DNA of 64,000 bases, taken from Lactiplantibacillus paraplantarum. Lineage in GTDB: Bacteria; Bacillota; Bacilli; Lactobacillales; Lactobacillaceae. A model generated the notes under the pieces. That model made no database searches and was not told where the DNA came from. It was given only the letters and a program-made list of their open reading frames with translations. Shown here piece after piece: positions 53,869 through 61,980 of this stretch; the first letter of the stretch is position 1, and the number at the start of each line of letters is the position of its first letter. Made by a program: the position numbers and the translations under genes. Location of the stretch: NCBI RefSeq assembly GCF_003641145.1, contig NZ_CP032744.1, forward strand, positions 124,001 through 188,000, in the 5' to 3' direction.

Positions 53869-54783
53869 TTAAGATTTTTGTTCGGCATTGTCAGCCGCAA
53901 ACGTTTTTTCAATAATATCGATAACCTGTTTAACCAGGCCAATCGGAAATTGATGTGCGCGACGAATCAAATTGATGTGTACGCTAGGAACCTGAACGTC
54001 GTCGAAAGGAATCTCAACGAGATCATCGTCTTTATCGTCGCTGGGGGCCGTGATGTCGGAAATGAAGCCTAGCGCCAGGTTCTCCTTAACCAAGCCCTTG
54101 ATCAAGGTGCTGCTATCAGATTCGAAGAGAACTTGGGGTTCGATCGAAAGCTGTTCAGCGAGTTGCCGGAAGACCAGTTTATTTAAGTAAGTTGCATTAA
54201 GCAGTACAAAAGGAGACTTTAGTGCTTCTGCAAAAGTCGGGTGTTCAGACTTTGCTAGGGGATGCTCAGGATTAGCGAGAATACGGAATTTAAAAGGCCG
54301 TAATGGCGTTACTGCTAGCCGTTCATCCAATGTTTGATCCAAGTTACCACTGATGGCTAAGTCCAGTTGGCCGGCTAAGACTTGTTTGACAAGCTGGTTA
54401 GCGCCCATCTCAACGGTGTGAACGCTATTGAGCAGGTCCTGTTCAATAATTGGTTTTGTCAGCGCTGGCAAGTAATGTTCACTGACAGATGGTTCGATAC
54501 CAAACCGCAGCGTGTGTTGACGTAAGTGACTGATTGATTCGTTGACGTGTTGCCAGTTATTGATAATGTCGTTGGCTGCGAGCAATAGTTGCTGACCACT
54601 AGGCGTTAACACTAAGGCTTTGGTCTTTGCTTGGCGAAAGAACAGTGTCACTTGAAAATGACGTTCAAGTCGTTTAATTGCTTGGGAGATTGTGGGTTGG
54701 CTAACGTGAAAATCAGCAGCTGTTTGCGTATAGCTCTGGGTGCTGATTAAGCGTTGGAAGTAATACAAGTCTTTAATGTTCAT
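53869..54783 (-). CDS. LysR family transcriptional regulator
   Basis: 304 residues. The N-terminal HTH is in residues 3-60 (LYYFQRLISTQSYTQTAADF and HVSQPTISQAIKRLERHF); the substrate-binding domain covers ~90-295. ATG 54783 is used because GGAGG lies 11 bases upstream; the ATG at 54801 is part of ATGGAGG. It is divergent from the surface-protein gene across a 970-bp gap, so its target is unclear. Similar proteins regulate malolactic, oxidative stress or metabolic genes. Confidence 0.92.
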   Translation of the reverse strand: MNIKDLYYFQRLISTQSYTQTAADFHVSQPTISQAIKRLERHFQVTLFFRQAKTKALVLTPSGQQLLLAANDIINNWQHVNESISHLRQHTLRFGIEPSVSEHYLPALTKPIIEQDLLNSVHTVEMGANQLVKQVLAGQLDLAISGNLDQTLDERLAVTPLRPFKFRILANPEHPLAKSEHPTFAEALKSPFVLLNATYLNKLVFRQLAEQLSIEPQVLFESDSSTLIKGLVKENLALGFISDITAPSDDKDDDLVEIPFDDVQVPSVHINLIRRAHQFPIGLVKQVIDIIEKTFAADNAEQKS

Positions 54784-55752
54784 GAAAAATGTAGCCTCCA
54801 TAAAATATTAATGTTGGTTGCGCAATTAATAGTCGCAGGTAAGCAGGCTCCGACTGATTGATTAAAGCTGGTTATTATATGTCATGTTAATCATACCATT
54901 GTTATAACGAATAGTGTCAGGATAATTCGCGAAAATTAATTTGCAAAATAGTTAACGCACTTAAACTATAATGATTATTAATAAGGCTCATGGTGGTAAT
55001 TGGTACATATGCAGTGTTGCCGGTAAATTAGGTTTCGAGGCATTATATAATTTTATCAGTTAAAGGGCTGCCACATTGCTTTAATTATTATTACGCGTCG
55101 GTCGTTCTGAATAACCGCCAGAAAAAAGTCATACTACTTAGTTGGCAATCAGTTGAGAATAAAGGTTAAAGGGCTAAAGCGATAAGTAAATATTATGCAG
55201 TTTGAGAAGCCTGTAAGTTAACGTAAACTATTATTAATAGGGGTATAAAAAATACTTATCAGTTAAGGTGCTGTTATATATCGACTGATAAATAAAAAAT
55301 TGGTCTATGTGTCTTCGGTAGCGTTAATATACCCCGTTTTCTGCGATAATTAGTTGACAAGCAACTAAAGCAGTTAATGGGTTTAAATTATAAATGAAAC
55401 GAATGTCATTATTTCGACTGATCACAATTAGTTAGATCTGTATTAATTAGCTAACGGCTATCTGGAACTCACCAGAGTTAACGAAAAACAACTTTTATAT
55501 AAAATATTATAATACTAATTGCCATACGTGTCTTTTAAATGCCGATATGTCAGTAAATTAATTAAGTGTACATAAATAAAAGTTATATAGATGTAATCAT
55601 TTTTTTGAGATAAATATTACTAGTGCGCAACTGCCACCAGTGGGCGATAATTTTTGTGAAAAAGGGTATTCAAATTTGAAAAATGTGGTTTATAATTAAG
55701 GTGTATAATCGGTTTAAAAGTTTCAACTTATATAAGGAAGGGGGGGAATATA
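54784..55752. other. Long AT-rich intergenic region
   Basis: About 970 bp without a supported gene. It is strongly AT-rich. It holds a degenerate direct repeat, TATCAGTTAAAGGGCTG (55054-55070) and TATCAGTTAAGGTGCTG (55257-55273), and the promoter of the surface-protein gene near its right end. ORFs here have no RBS. It may be decayed coding sequence or a large control region. Confidence 0.6.
55669..55696 (+). promoter_or_regulatory. Promoter of the surface-protein gene
   Basis: -35 TTCAAA (55669-55674), 16-bp spacer, -10 TATAAT (55691-55696). A second TATAAT at 55704-55709 has no -35. Confidence 0.5.
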
Positions 55753-58700
55753 ATGCGATTAATCGATTTCAAGACTTGGATAATGGGGACGGCCGCCATG
55801 TTGACGTTGGTTGTGACAAACCAAACGGCGAATGCGGCGGATACGGCCACCGCAACCACTACTGAAACAACTCAAACTTCTGGTTCGAGTACCCTTGCCA
55901 ATCACGTGGTGTTGCAACAAACTACGAGCAGTAGCAGTAGCAGTAGCAGTAGCAGTAGCAGTAGCAGTAGCAGTAGCAGTAGCAGTAGCAGTAGCAGTAG
56001 CAGTACGAAAAAAACAGCAACTGGTGCTGTTACGGAAACGGCGACTAGCAAAGCGGTCACAGCGTCTGAGTCATCAGCCCAATCATCGACCACAACGGAC
56101 ACTAGTCAAACGACTTCGGTTGCGGCAGTTACCCAAACAACGGACAGTACTGATACGACAGCGACGTCCCGGGCAACAGCTACTAACCAAGTAGCCCAAC
56201 AAGCGGCTGGTGTGAAGGCAAGTAACGAACAAGCAGCGACACAGAATCAGCAACAAACGACCAATATGTACAGTGGTGTTGTGACCAGTCAAAAAGATTC
56301 GGCCTCAACGTCTACTATTACGAATCAGTCAACTGCGTCTGCGGCGATGCTATCCAAGTTGAGTCGGACTAGTCTTCGCAGTTTAGCACAACGAGCAACG
56401 GTCGCTATTAAGGGGCTTGATGCCACCGACGCAACGGTGACTGACGACAATGGTGTCACGTATAGTGCTACGGACGTATTGAGCTTGTATGCAAACTATA
56501 TTGCGAAGTACCATTGGTCGATAGCCGATGGTGTTGAGGTGACTGCTGGCAGTACAGCAACAGTGACTTTGCCTGAGAATGTTGTCTTTACCAATGGTAC
56601 TCAGCATATTGATGTCAAAAAATCAGATGGAACAGTTGTCGGAACTTTTACGGCTGAAACTGGTAGTCAAACCGGGACACTGACTTTTAATGATTATTTT
56701 GCAACTAGTGATGGCTACAATCGTCAAGGAAACTTAACGTTTTATGTCACTGGGACTAGCGCGACAACTGGAAGCAATACGGTTGGTATTAATAAGGTTG
56801 GTTGGGCAGATAGTAATAGTTTAGATGCCGATGGTAATCCTACCAAAATGATCTGGCAAGTTGTCGCAAACATTAACAGTGCGAAGTGGCAGCAAGTTGC
56901 GATTGTCGACCAGCTGGGGCTTTATCAAACGCACGAAGGTACCATGACGTTGGAAACTGGTCATTATACTGACGGCGCCTTTGTTAAAGACGCGGCATTG
57001 GGAACTTATGATTTTGCGACTCAGCAGTTTACTTACGCTGATGGGGTATCAACACCACAAGTAAGCGTGACGGTAGTGGGACAGCAAATGACAATTAATA
57101 TTGACCAATTAGATACAGCGGTCAATATATTTTATGAAGTTGGCCTGATCGCGGGACACACGTACACCAATAATGCGGGTGTAACGTATGCACCTGTCAC
57201 TGGAGATGCGACTGATCCCAATGAAGGCAGTTCGACAGGCGAACCAAAGAGCGAACAGTCGAACGCGGCCGTTAGATTTGGTGGTTCTGGAACTGCCAGT
57301 GATGACATTCAAAGTTATAGTTTGGTTATCACTAAAACTGATGGTGATGGCCAGTCAGTTGCTGGTGCCACTTATCAACTAGAGGATAGCACGGGTACGG
57401 TACTTCGGACTGATTTGGTGACCGATTCAGCTGGACAGCTACGTATCGGCAACTTGTCGGCGGGGACGTATATGTTAGTTGAGACGGCGGCTCCGAGTGG
57501 CTACCAGATCGACATGGGCAAACATGTCTTCACGGTATCTGCAGCACAAGCAACGGCCAACGTGGTCACAGGACGTGTGGTTGACCAACGGATTGCCAAG
57601 ACAACACTTACTGTTAACAAGGTTTGGGCTGACGTGCCAGTCGGTGTGCAAACACCGACCGTCGAAGTGACGTTACAACGCAATGGTCAAGCCTATCAGA
57701 CCTTGCAATTGACGTCAGCAAATGGCTATACGGGCACCTTCAGTGATTTAGATGTGACGGATGTTAATGGCAACACGTACACTTATACGGTGACCGAAAC
57801 CGCTATTACCGGCTATATCAGTAGTCAAACAACTAGTGATGAGACGGTGACGCTAACGAATACGTATCAAACCGGAAAATTAACGGTGGTCAAGACGGAT
57901 TCGAGTGGTGCTAATCGGTTAGCCGGAGCGGTTTTTGCGGTGAAAAATGCTGCTGGAACGCTGGTTGCACAATTGACGACGGATGCGACTGGTCAGGCAC
58001 AGCTCACAGGTCTCGTACAAGGAACCTATACGGTCAGCGAAATTCAAGCGCCGGATGGTTACTTGATCAATACGCAAGCGCAAGTGGTCGTGTTGGATGA
58101 ACAGAGCACGTATCAAGGTCAGTTAGTTTTTACTGACGAGGTCGAGCCGAGTGAACCGAGCGAACCAAGCGAGCCGAGCGAGCCGAGCGAACCGAGCGAA
58201 CCAAGTGAACCAAGCGAGCCAAGTGAACCAAGTGAACCAAGTGAGCCAAGTGAACCGAGTGAACCAAGTGAGCCGAGTGAGCCAAGTGAACCAAGCGAGC
58301 CGAGTGAACCGAGCGAACCGAGTGAACCAAGCGAGCCGAGTGAACCAAGTGAACCGAGCGAACCAAGTGAGCCGAGTGAGCCAAGTGAACCAAGCGAGCC
58401 GAGTGAACCGAGCGAACCGAGTGAACCAAGCGAGCCGAGTGAACCAAGTGAACCGAGCGAACCAAACGAACCAAGTGAACCGGTGTTGCCGGGCCACACT
58501 GATAAGGAAACAAATTTAAATCAGATTGTTACAACGAAGATTGAGGCGGCTAAGTTAGCTAAGCAATCTAATTTAGTTGCCATGACTCAACTAACGAAAA
58601 CGTTAGGACGGCCAACGCAACTAGTAGCAACTTCTAAATCAGTGGCTAAAGCAACTAATCGAAAGTCGGCGCAACAATTGCCACAGACTAGTGAACAATC

Positions 58701-58776
58701 GATGGATTGGCTTATGATTTTAGGCTGGCTATTGCTAGGACTAACAGTTGTTATTCGTCAACGACGTTTTAATTAA
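55753..58776 (+). CDS. LPXTG-anchored adhesin with Ser tract, CnaB domains and Glu-Pro-Ser repeats
   Basis: 1007 residues. Signal peptide 1-~28 (ends TANA-AD). Ser/Thr-rich region with 26 consecutive Ser at 59-84. An adhesin-like beta region ~205-510 (TLPENVVFTNGTQHIDV) resembles Cna/Sdr-type collagen or fibrinogen-binding modules. Three CnaB/SpaA-like modules lie at ~520-615, ~620-707 and ~709-790, with Lys (ITKTD, VNKVW, VVKTD) and Glu (VETAAPSGY, VTETA, VSEIQAPDGY) fit for isopeptide bonds. A stalk of 37 Glu-Pro-Ser/Asn repeats covers 798-908. The sortase signal LPQTSE (976-981), a hydrophobic helix and RQRRFN end it. ATG 55753 follows GGAAGGGGGGG. It probably mediates adhesion to host or plant surfaces; ligand unknown. 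Confidence 0.9.
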   Translation: MRLIDFKTWIMGTAAMLTLVVTNQTANAADTATATTTETTQTSGSSTLANHVVLQQTTSSSSSSSSSSSSSSSSSSSSSSSSSSTKKTATGAVTETATSKAVTASESSAQSSTTTDTSQTTSVAAVTQTTDSTDTTATSRATATNQVAQQAAGVKASNEQAATQNQQQTTNMYSGVVTSQKDSASTSTITNQSTASAAMLSKLSRTSLRSLAQRATVAIKGLDATDATVTDDNGVTYSATDVLSLYANYIAKYHWSIADGVEVTAGSTATVTLPENVVFTNGTQHIDVKKSDGTVVGTFTAETGSQTGTLTFNDYFATSDGYNRQGNLTFYVTGTSATTGSNTVGINKVGWADSNSLDADGNPTKMIWQVVANINSAKWQQVAIVDQLGLYQTHEGTMTLETGHYTDGAFVKDAALGTYDFATQQFTYADGVSTPQVSVTVVGQQMTINIDQLDTAVNIFYEVGLIAGHTYTNNAGVTYAPVTGDATDPNEGSSTGEPKSEQSNAAVRFGGSGTASDDIQSYSLVITKTDGDGQSVAGATYQLEDSTGTVLRTDLVTDSAGQLRIGNLSAGTYMLVETAAPSGYQIDMGKHVFTVSAAQATANVVTGRVVDQRIAKTTLTVNKVWADVPVGVQTPTVEVTLQRNGQAYQTLQLTSANGYTGTFSDLDVTDVNGNTYTYTVTETAITGYISSQTTSDETVTLTNTYQTGKLTVVKTDSSGANRLAGAVFAVKNAAGTLVAQLTTDATGQAQLTGLVQGTYTVSEIQAPDGYLINTQAQVVVLDEQSTYQGQLVFTDEVEPSEPSEPSEPSEPSEPSEPSEPSEPSEPSEPSEPSEPSEPSEPSEPSEPSEPSEPSEPSEPSEPSEPSEPSEPSEPSEPSEPSEPSEPSEPSEPSEPSEPSEPSEPNEPSEPVLPGHTDKETNLNQIVTTKIEAAKLAKQSNLVAMTQLTKTLGRPTQLVATSKSVAKATNRKSAQQLPQTSEQSMDWLMILGWLLLGLTVVIRQRRFN
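55927..56004 (+). repeat. (AGCAGT)13 hexanucleotide tract encoding 26 Ser
   Basis: Thirteen perfect copies in 78 bp. Slippage would change length by two Ser at a time without a frameshift. Confidence 0.97.
58144..58476 (+). repeat. 37 x 9-bp repeat encoding Glu-Pro-Ser (one Glu-Pro-Asn)
   Basis: 333 bp of GAR-CCR-AGY units. It includes two exact tandem copies of a 99-bp block (58261-58359 and 58360-58458, 11 units each), the mark of a recent segmental duplication. Confidence 0.97.
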
Positions 58777-58779
58777 ACA

Positions 58780-58820
58780 AAAAGGCTACTGAAACTGTAT
58801 AGTTTCCAGTAGCCTTTATT
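58780..58820. terminator. Bidirectional terminator between the adhesin and the small ORF
   Basis: AAAGGCTACTGAAACT/AGTTTCCAGTAGCCTTT stem with A5 and T3 flanks. It ends both the adhesin transcript and the minus-strand small-ORF transcript. Confidence 0.88.
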
Positions 58821-58844
58821 TATACCATTGATAAACGGCGCACA

Positions 58845-58976
58845 TTACCGACGATTTTGAGATGTTCGTTGGTCATGCTTGATTCTGACTGGTTGAGCAG
58901 CGGGCACTCGGTTGCCAACAACAACTCCAGCAACCGCAGCTAATCCAGCTGCTGCTAATAAACCTGCTAATAACAT
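58845..58976 (-). CDS. Small 43-residue hydrophobic/cationic peptide ORF
   Basis: Translation on the minus strand starts at ATG 58976 behind GAGGAGG (8-base spacing) and stops at TAA 58845. The peptide begins MLLAGLLAAAGLAAVAG, which can form one membrane helix or a signal-like segment. It continues VVVGNRVPAAQP and ends in a basic, polar tail (about 14 residues with five Arg/Lys). It has its own promoter (59025-59053) and terminator (58780-58820). It lies 93 bp downstream of the rgg-like gene on the same strand. It could be a signal-peptide precursor, a small membrane protein, or a toxin-like peptide. I do not recognise the family. Confidence 0.65.
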   Translation of the reverse strand: MLLAGLLAAAGLAAVAGVVVGNRVPAAQPVRIKHDQRTSQNRR

Positions 58977-59024
58977 GGGCAAGACCTCCTCAATAGTTGT
59001 AAGCACTCGTCTTTGAATACTTGC

Positions 59025-59053
59025 AGTTTAGGCGACTTATTAACAAAATGCAA
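59025..59053 (-). promoter_or_regulatory. Promoter of the 43-residue ORF
   Basis: Minus strand: -35 TTGCAT (59048-59053), 17-bp spacer, -10 TAAACT (59025-59030), 49 bp before the ATG. The -35 lies just before the end of the upstream regulator gene. Confidence 0.5.
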
Positions 59054-59068
59054 TTATTTCACCGTAAA

Positions 59069-59911
59069 TTAGTGAGAATTTGAATAACTTGAAATATTCT
59101 TAAGCAATTGCCGGTTATTGTTCATTCTGGCAAGGGCAGCGGCATCATTTAAATACTCGTGAATTTTAGCGGGATCTTCGGTTAGCTGGGCTTGTAAGAA
59201 TTTAATGCGAGCCGCATAGTAAGTTACGTGGAAGCGAGCACAAATTTCAATCCCATAGTCAAGCAGTTGAAGACTGCGAGGCGTGTCACCAATATTGGCA
59301 TAAAAAGCGCCAGTGTAATAAGCCAGATTGATTACACGCCAGACACTGGCAGTCGTTTCTAGTGGTAAGTTTGGCAGGGCGTGCCGAACTTTTTCAAAGT
59401 AATATTGGGCCTTATCGTTATCTTTATTCTGTTGATAGGCAATCCCAATGCCACAATAGGCCAATTGTGTATAGATTGTAATGTGGCTTTCATCTAAATC
59501 GGTAATGATTTGGTCAAAATTAAAAATGACATCGCTAATTGGATGGTGATTAAGTGCCGCAACGTAACCTTTTAGGTAGCAGTATTGTAATTTTGTTTCA
59601 CGGTCGTGACGCGGCATATCCGCTACTTTTTCAAGCTGGACTTCAGCATCCTGATACTCTGTCGTAATCAGATCGAATTCAACTTGTTCCAAGACTTTTA
59701 AAACGGCGGCATCGGCCACACGTTCAGTTGGAAAGACATCTTCTAATTGCAGGTTTAGTCGCTGACAAAGCTGGGCAACGATTCGTATCGCGGGAGCCTT
59801 GCCGTTGTTTTCAAACTTGCTTAGTGTCGCCTGAGTACAAATGCCGTCTGCAAGGGCTTTTTGAGAAAGTCCGAGGGCTTTGCGACGGGCAATGAAAAGC
59901 TCAATATTCAT
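59069..59911 (-). CDS. Rgg/RRNPP-type regulator (HTH plus TPR)
   Basis: 280 residues. XRE-type HTH 1-60 (NIELFIARRKALGLSQKALADG, split here: ARRKALGLSQKALADGICTQ then ATLSKFENN). Residues ~65-275 are helical TPR-like repeats (TQLAYCGIGIAYQQNKDNDK, then AQYYFEKV and AYYTGAFYANIGDTPRSLQL). This is the plan of Rgg, PlcR and PrgX proteins that bind imported oligopeptides and then switch transcription. The RBS AAGGAAG precedes ATG 59911. A small peptide ORF lies directly downstream and two OppA genes directly upstream. The peptide ligand is unknown. Confidence 0.85.
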   Translation of the reverse strand: MNIELFIARRKALGLSQKALADGICTQATLSKFENNGKAPAIRIVAQLCQRLNLQLEDVFPTERVADAAVLKVLEQVEFDLITTEYQDAEVQLEKVADMPRHDRETKLQYCYLKGYVAALNHHPISDVIFNFDQIITDLDESHITIYTQLAYCGIGIAYQQNKDNDKAQYYFEKVRHALPNLPLETTASVWRVINLAYYTGAFYANIGDTPRSLQLLDYGIEICARFHVTYYAARIKFLQAQLTEDPAKIHEYLNDAAALARMNNNRQLLKNISSYSNSH

Positions 59912-59969
59912 GCCATCACGCTTCCTTTACATAGTTAAGTCATATTTGGAACTGCTTTCATTTAACTTA

Positions 59970-59998
59970 ATTAAAAACTTTTTATATAATTTTGTCAA
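59970..59998 (-). promoter_or_regulatory. Promoter of the Rgg-like gene
   Basis: Minus strand: -35 TTGACA (59993-59998), 17-bp spacer, -10 TTTAAT (59970-59975). Confidence 0.65.
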
Positions 59999-60045
59999 TA
60001 TTTAAACATAATTTTACATATTCTAAAAATATATGCTAGCCATAT

Positions 60046-60080
60046 AAAAAACGCTCGCTAGCAACGGCTAGTGAGCGTTT
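60046..60080 (-). terminator. Terminator of the first OppA gene
   Basis: ACGCTC(A/G)CTAG stem with T6 on the minus strand. Confidence 0.85.
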
Positions 60081-60098
60081 ATGAGTGATGATGATATC

Positions 60099-61760
60099 TT
60101 ATTTAGCCATGTAAGCATTTTTGAAATTGTAGTTTGTACCAGAAGTATTGTAAATCAGGCCTTTTAGCTTAGGATTGACCATTTGTGCAATTGTTGCTTG
60201 GGTTAATGGCGCGACACATTCATCAGTACCGATTATTTTTTCGGCTTTGCCTAATGCAGTCCAACGTACCGTTTGGTTAGTAGCTTGTTCAGCCTGCTTG
60301 ACGGCCGCATCATAGTCGGTGTTCTTCCACTTGCCAAAATTATAATCATTTGTTGAAGTGAGAATGCCGAGATCAGAAATAGGATCGGCAAAGTCAGCTT
60401 GCCAGCCAGAGATAGCTAGTTGAAAATCACCGGAAGTTTCACGAGCCAGCCGGTTTTTAAATGGCAAGGTCACATCAGTGATTTTTAAGCCAGGGAGTTC
60501 CTTTTCTAGCTGCCCTTGAACATATTCGGCAATTTCTTTAGTTTGATCAATATTATCATGTGTCAGTGTTAAGGTTAACGATTTTTTGCCAACTTCTTTT
60601 AGTCCTTCAGTCCATAATTGCTTGGCTTTAGCGTTATTCTGAGCAACTGCTTCAGTAACAGTGTTTTCAGTTGCAAAGTCCTCATTAGTAGCTGGATCAG
60701 TGGCGAGACCAGTAGTAACGAATCCCTTTGGTACTGCTGAACCATCGGCTAATACATTTGAAACGAGTTGGTGCCGATCAATAGTCAAGGACATGGCTTG
60801 CCGTAGCTTAGCATTGGCTAACGCGGGAACCTTCTTCTGATTAAATTCCAAATAATTTAGTCTGGATGTCTTGCGGAGCACTAACTTGGGGTTGTTCTTC
60901 TCGTTTTTAACTTGTTCACCACTTAACGTTGCCATATCGAGTTTATTGCTTTGGAACAAGTTGAAGCCAGTCGTAGTTGATTTAACGACTTGGTCATTGA
61001 TCTTTTCTAAGTAAACGTGTTGCTTGTCCCAATATTTAGGATTGCGGTTTAAAGTCCAGGTCGTATTTGTTCCTTTCCATCCCTGCATGGTGAAGGGACC
61101 GTCATAGACCATCTTGGTGGCAGTTGTGCCGTAGCCCTTGCCATATTTCTGAACAGCGTGTTGGTTTTGTGGGAAGAAGATCGCGAAGCCCATTAGCAGT
61201 TTGAAGTAGGCTAGTGGTTTATCAAGCGTCACGGTCAGCTTATATTTGCTATCGGCCTTGATACCTAAACTAGCCACTTTGGCTTTACCATTAGTGATTT
61301 GGTCAGCATTTTTGATACCGGAATAAAGATAGGCGTATTGGGACGCGGTTTTTGGATTGATGGTTCGCCGCCAGCTGTAGACAAAGTCTTGTGCAGTTAC
61401 GGGATCGCCATTACTCCACTTGGCGTTTTTTCGGAGTGTAAAGGTATAGGTTTTCTTATCCTTAGAAATGACCGTGTGTGTTGCAATTCCCGGTGTAATC
61501 TTATTATTGGCACCGATGCGGTATAGTCCTTCCATCGTGTTGTTGATCATATTGGCACTAATGGAATCGGTGACTAGTGATGTATCTAGAGTTGTTAACT
61601 CGGAACCATTTTCGGACCAATTCAAGACTTGTTTTTGTGCCATCCCCGTGTGTAAGTTGCCAGCATTATCTGTTTTAGTCTGACTTTGACTACAGGCCGC
61701 CAGTAAAAGCCCAGTTGTTGCTGCAGCAGTCGCAGTTGTCAATATTACTTTCCATTTCAT
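60099..61760 (-). CDS. oppA: Oligopeptide-binding lipoprotein OppA, copy 1
   Basis: 553 residues. The lipobox LLAAC is at ~25 after a signal peptide. SBP_bac_5 family features: GDPVTAQDFVYSWRRTINP, MVYDGPFTMQGWKGTNTTW, GWQADFADPISDLGILTS. It captures peptides for an Opp ABC importer whose permease and ATPase genes are not in the window. ATG 61760 follows GGGGGGAAG. It has its own promoter and terminator. It is a tandem paralogue of the next gene, with most motifs identical. Confidence 0.93.
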   Translation of the reverse strand: MKWKVILTTATAAATTGLLLAACSQSQTKTDNAGNLHTGMAQKQVLNWSENGSELTTLDTSLVTDSISANMINNTMEGLYRIGANNKITPGIATHTVISKDKKTYTFTLRKNAKWSNGDPVTAQDFVYSWRRTINPKTASQYAYLYSGIKNADQITNGKAKVASLGIKADSKYKLTVTLDKPLAYFKLLMGFAIFFPQNQHAVQKYGKGYGTTATKMVYDGPFTMQGWKGTNTTWTLNRNPKYWDKQHVYLEKINDQVVKSTTTGFNLFQSNKLDMATLSGEQVKNEKNNPKLVLRKTSRLNYLEFNQKKVPALANAKLRQAMSLTIDRHQLVSNVLADGSAVPKGFVTTGLATDPATNEDFATENTVTEAVAQNNAKAKQLWTEGLKEVGKKSLTLTLTHDNIDQTKEIAEYVQGQLEKELPGLKITDVTLPFKNRLARETSGDFQLAISGWQADFADPISDLGILTSTNDYNFGKWKNTDYDAAVKQAEQATNQTVRWTALGKAEKIIGTDECVAPLTQATIAQMVNPKLKGLIYNTSGTNYNFKNAYMAK

Positions 61761-61792
61761 ATTAAAACTTCCCCCCAACTTGAATGGTCACG

Positions 61793-61821
61793 AGGATACA
61801 TTAAAGTAAGATTAAAATCAA
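61793..61821 (-). promoter_or_regulatory. Promoter of OppA copy 1
   Basis: Minus strand: -35 TTGATT (61816-61821), 17-bp spacer, -10 TATCCT (61793-61798). The spacer end TTTAATGTAT is shared with the promoter of copy 2. Confidence 0.6.
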
Positions 61822-61876
61822 AGATTGAATTCTAATAATTAAGGTAATTAACAGCAACTAGTTTGGAAAATAGTCA

Positions 61877-61910
61877 AAAAAGTATCGTAACTATTGCTAC
61901 GATACCTTTA
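61877..61910 (-). terminator. Terminator of OppA copy 2
   Basis: GTATCGTA...TACGATAC stem; minus-strand T6 follows. It separates the two oppA transcripts. Confidence 0.85.
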
Positions 61911-61980
61911 CGTTGTTAAATTAATTTAATGATGTATTTGATTAACCGACATAATATGCAAGTTGCTTATACGATAGCAC

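Noticed and set aside
55683..55865. 60-codon ORF at the adhesin start
   Set aside because: Out of frame with the adhesin, no RBS, and overlaps its signal peptide.
58144..58476. Regular repeats that might look like a CRISPR array
   Set aside because: The period is 9 bp with no spacers, it lies inside a coding frame, and no cas genes are present.
58119..58519. Several 120-residue repetitive ORFs on both strands
   Set aside because: They are by-products of a 9-bp repeat that stays open in all six frames. Only the frame with signal peptide and LPQTSE is real.
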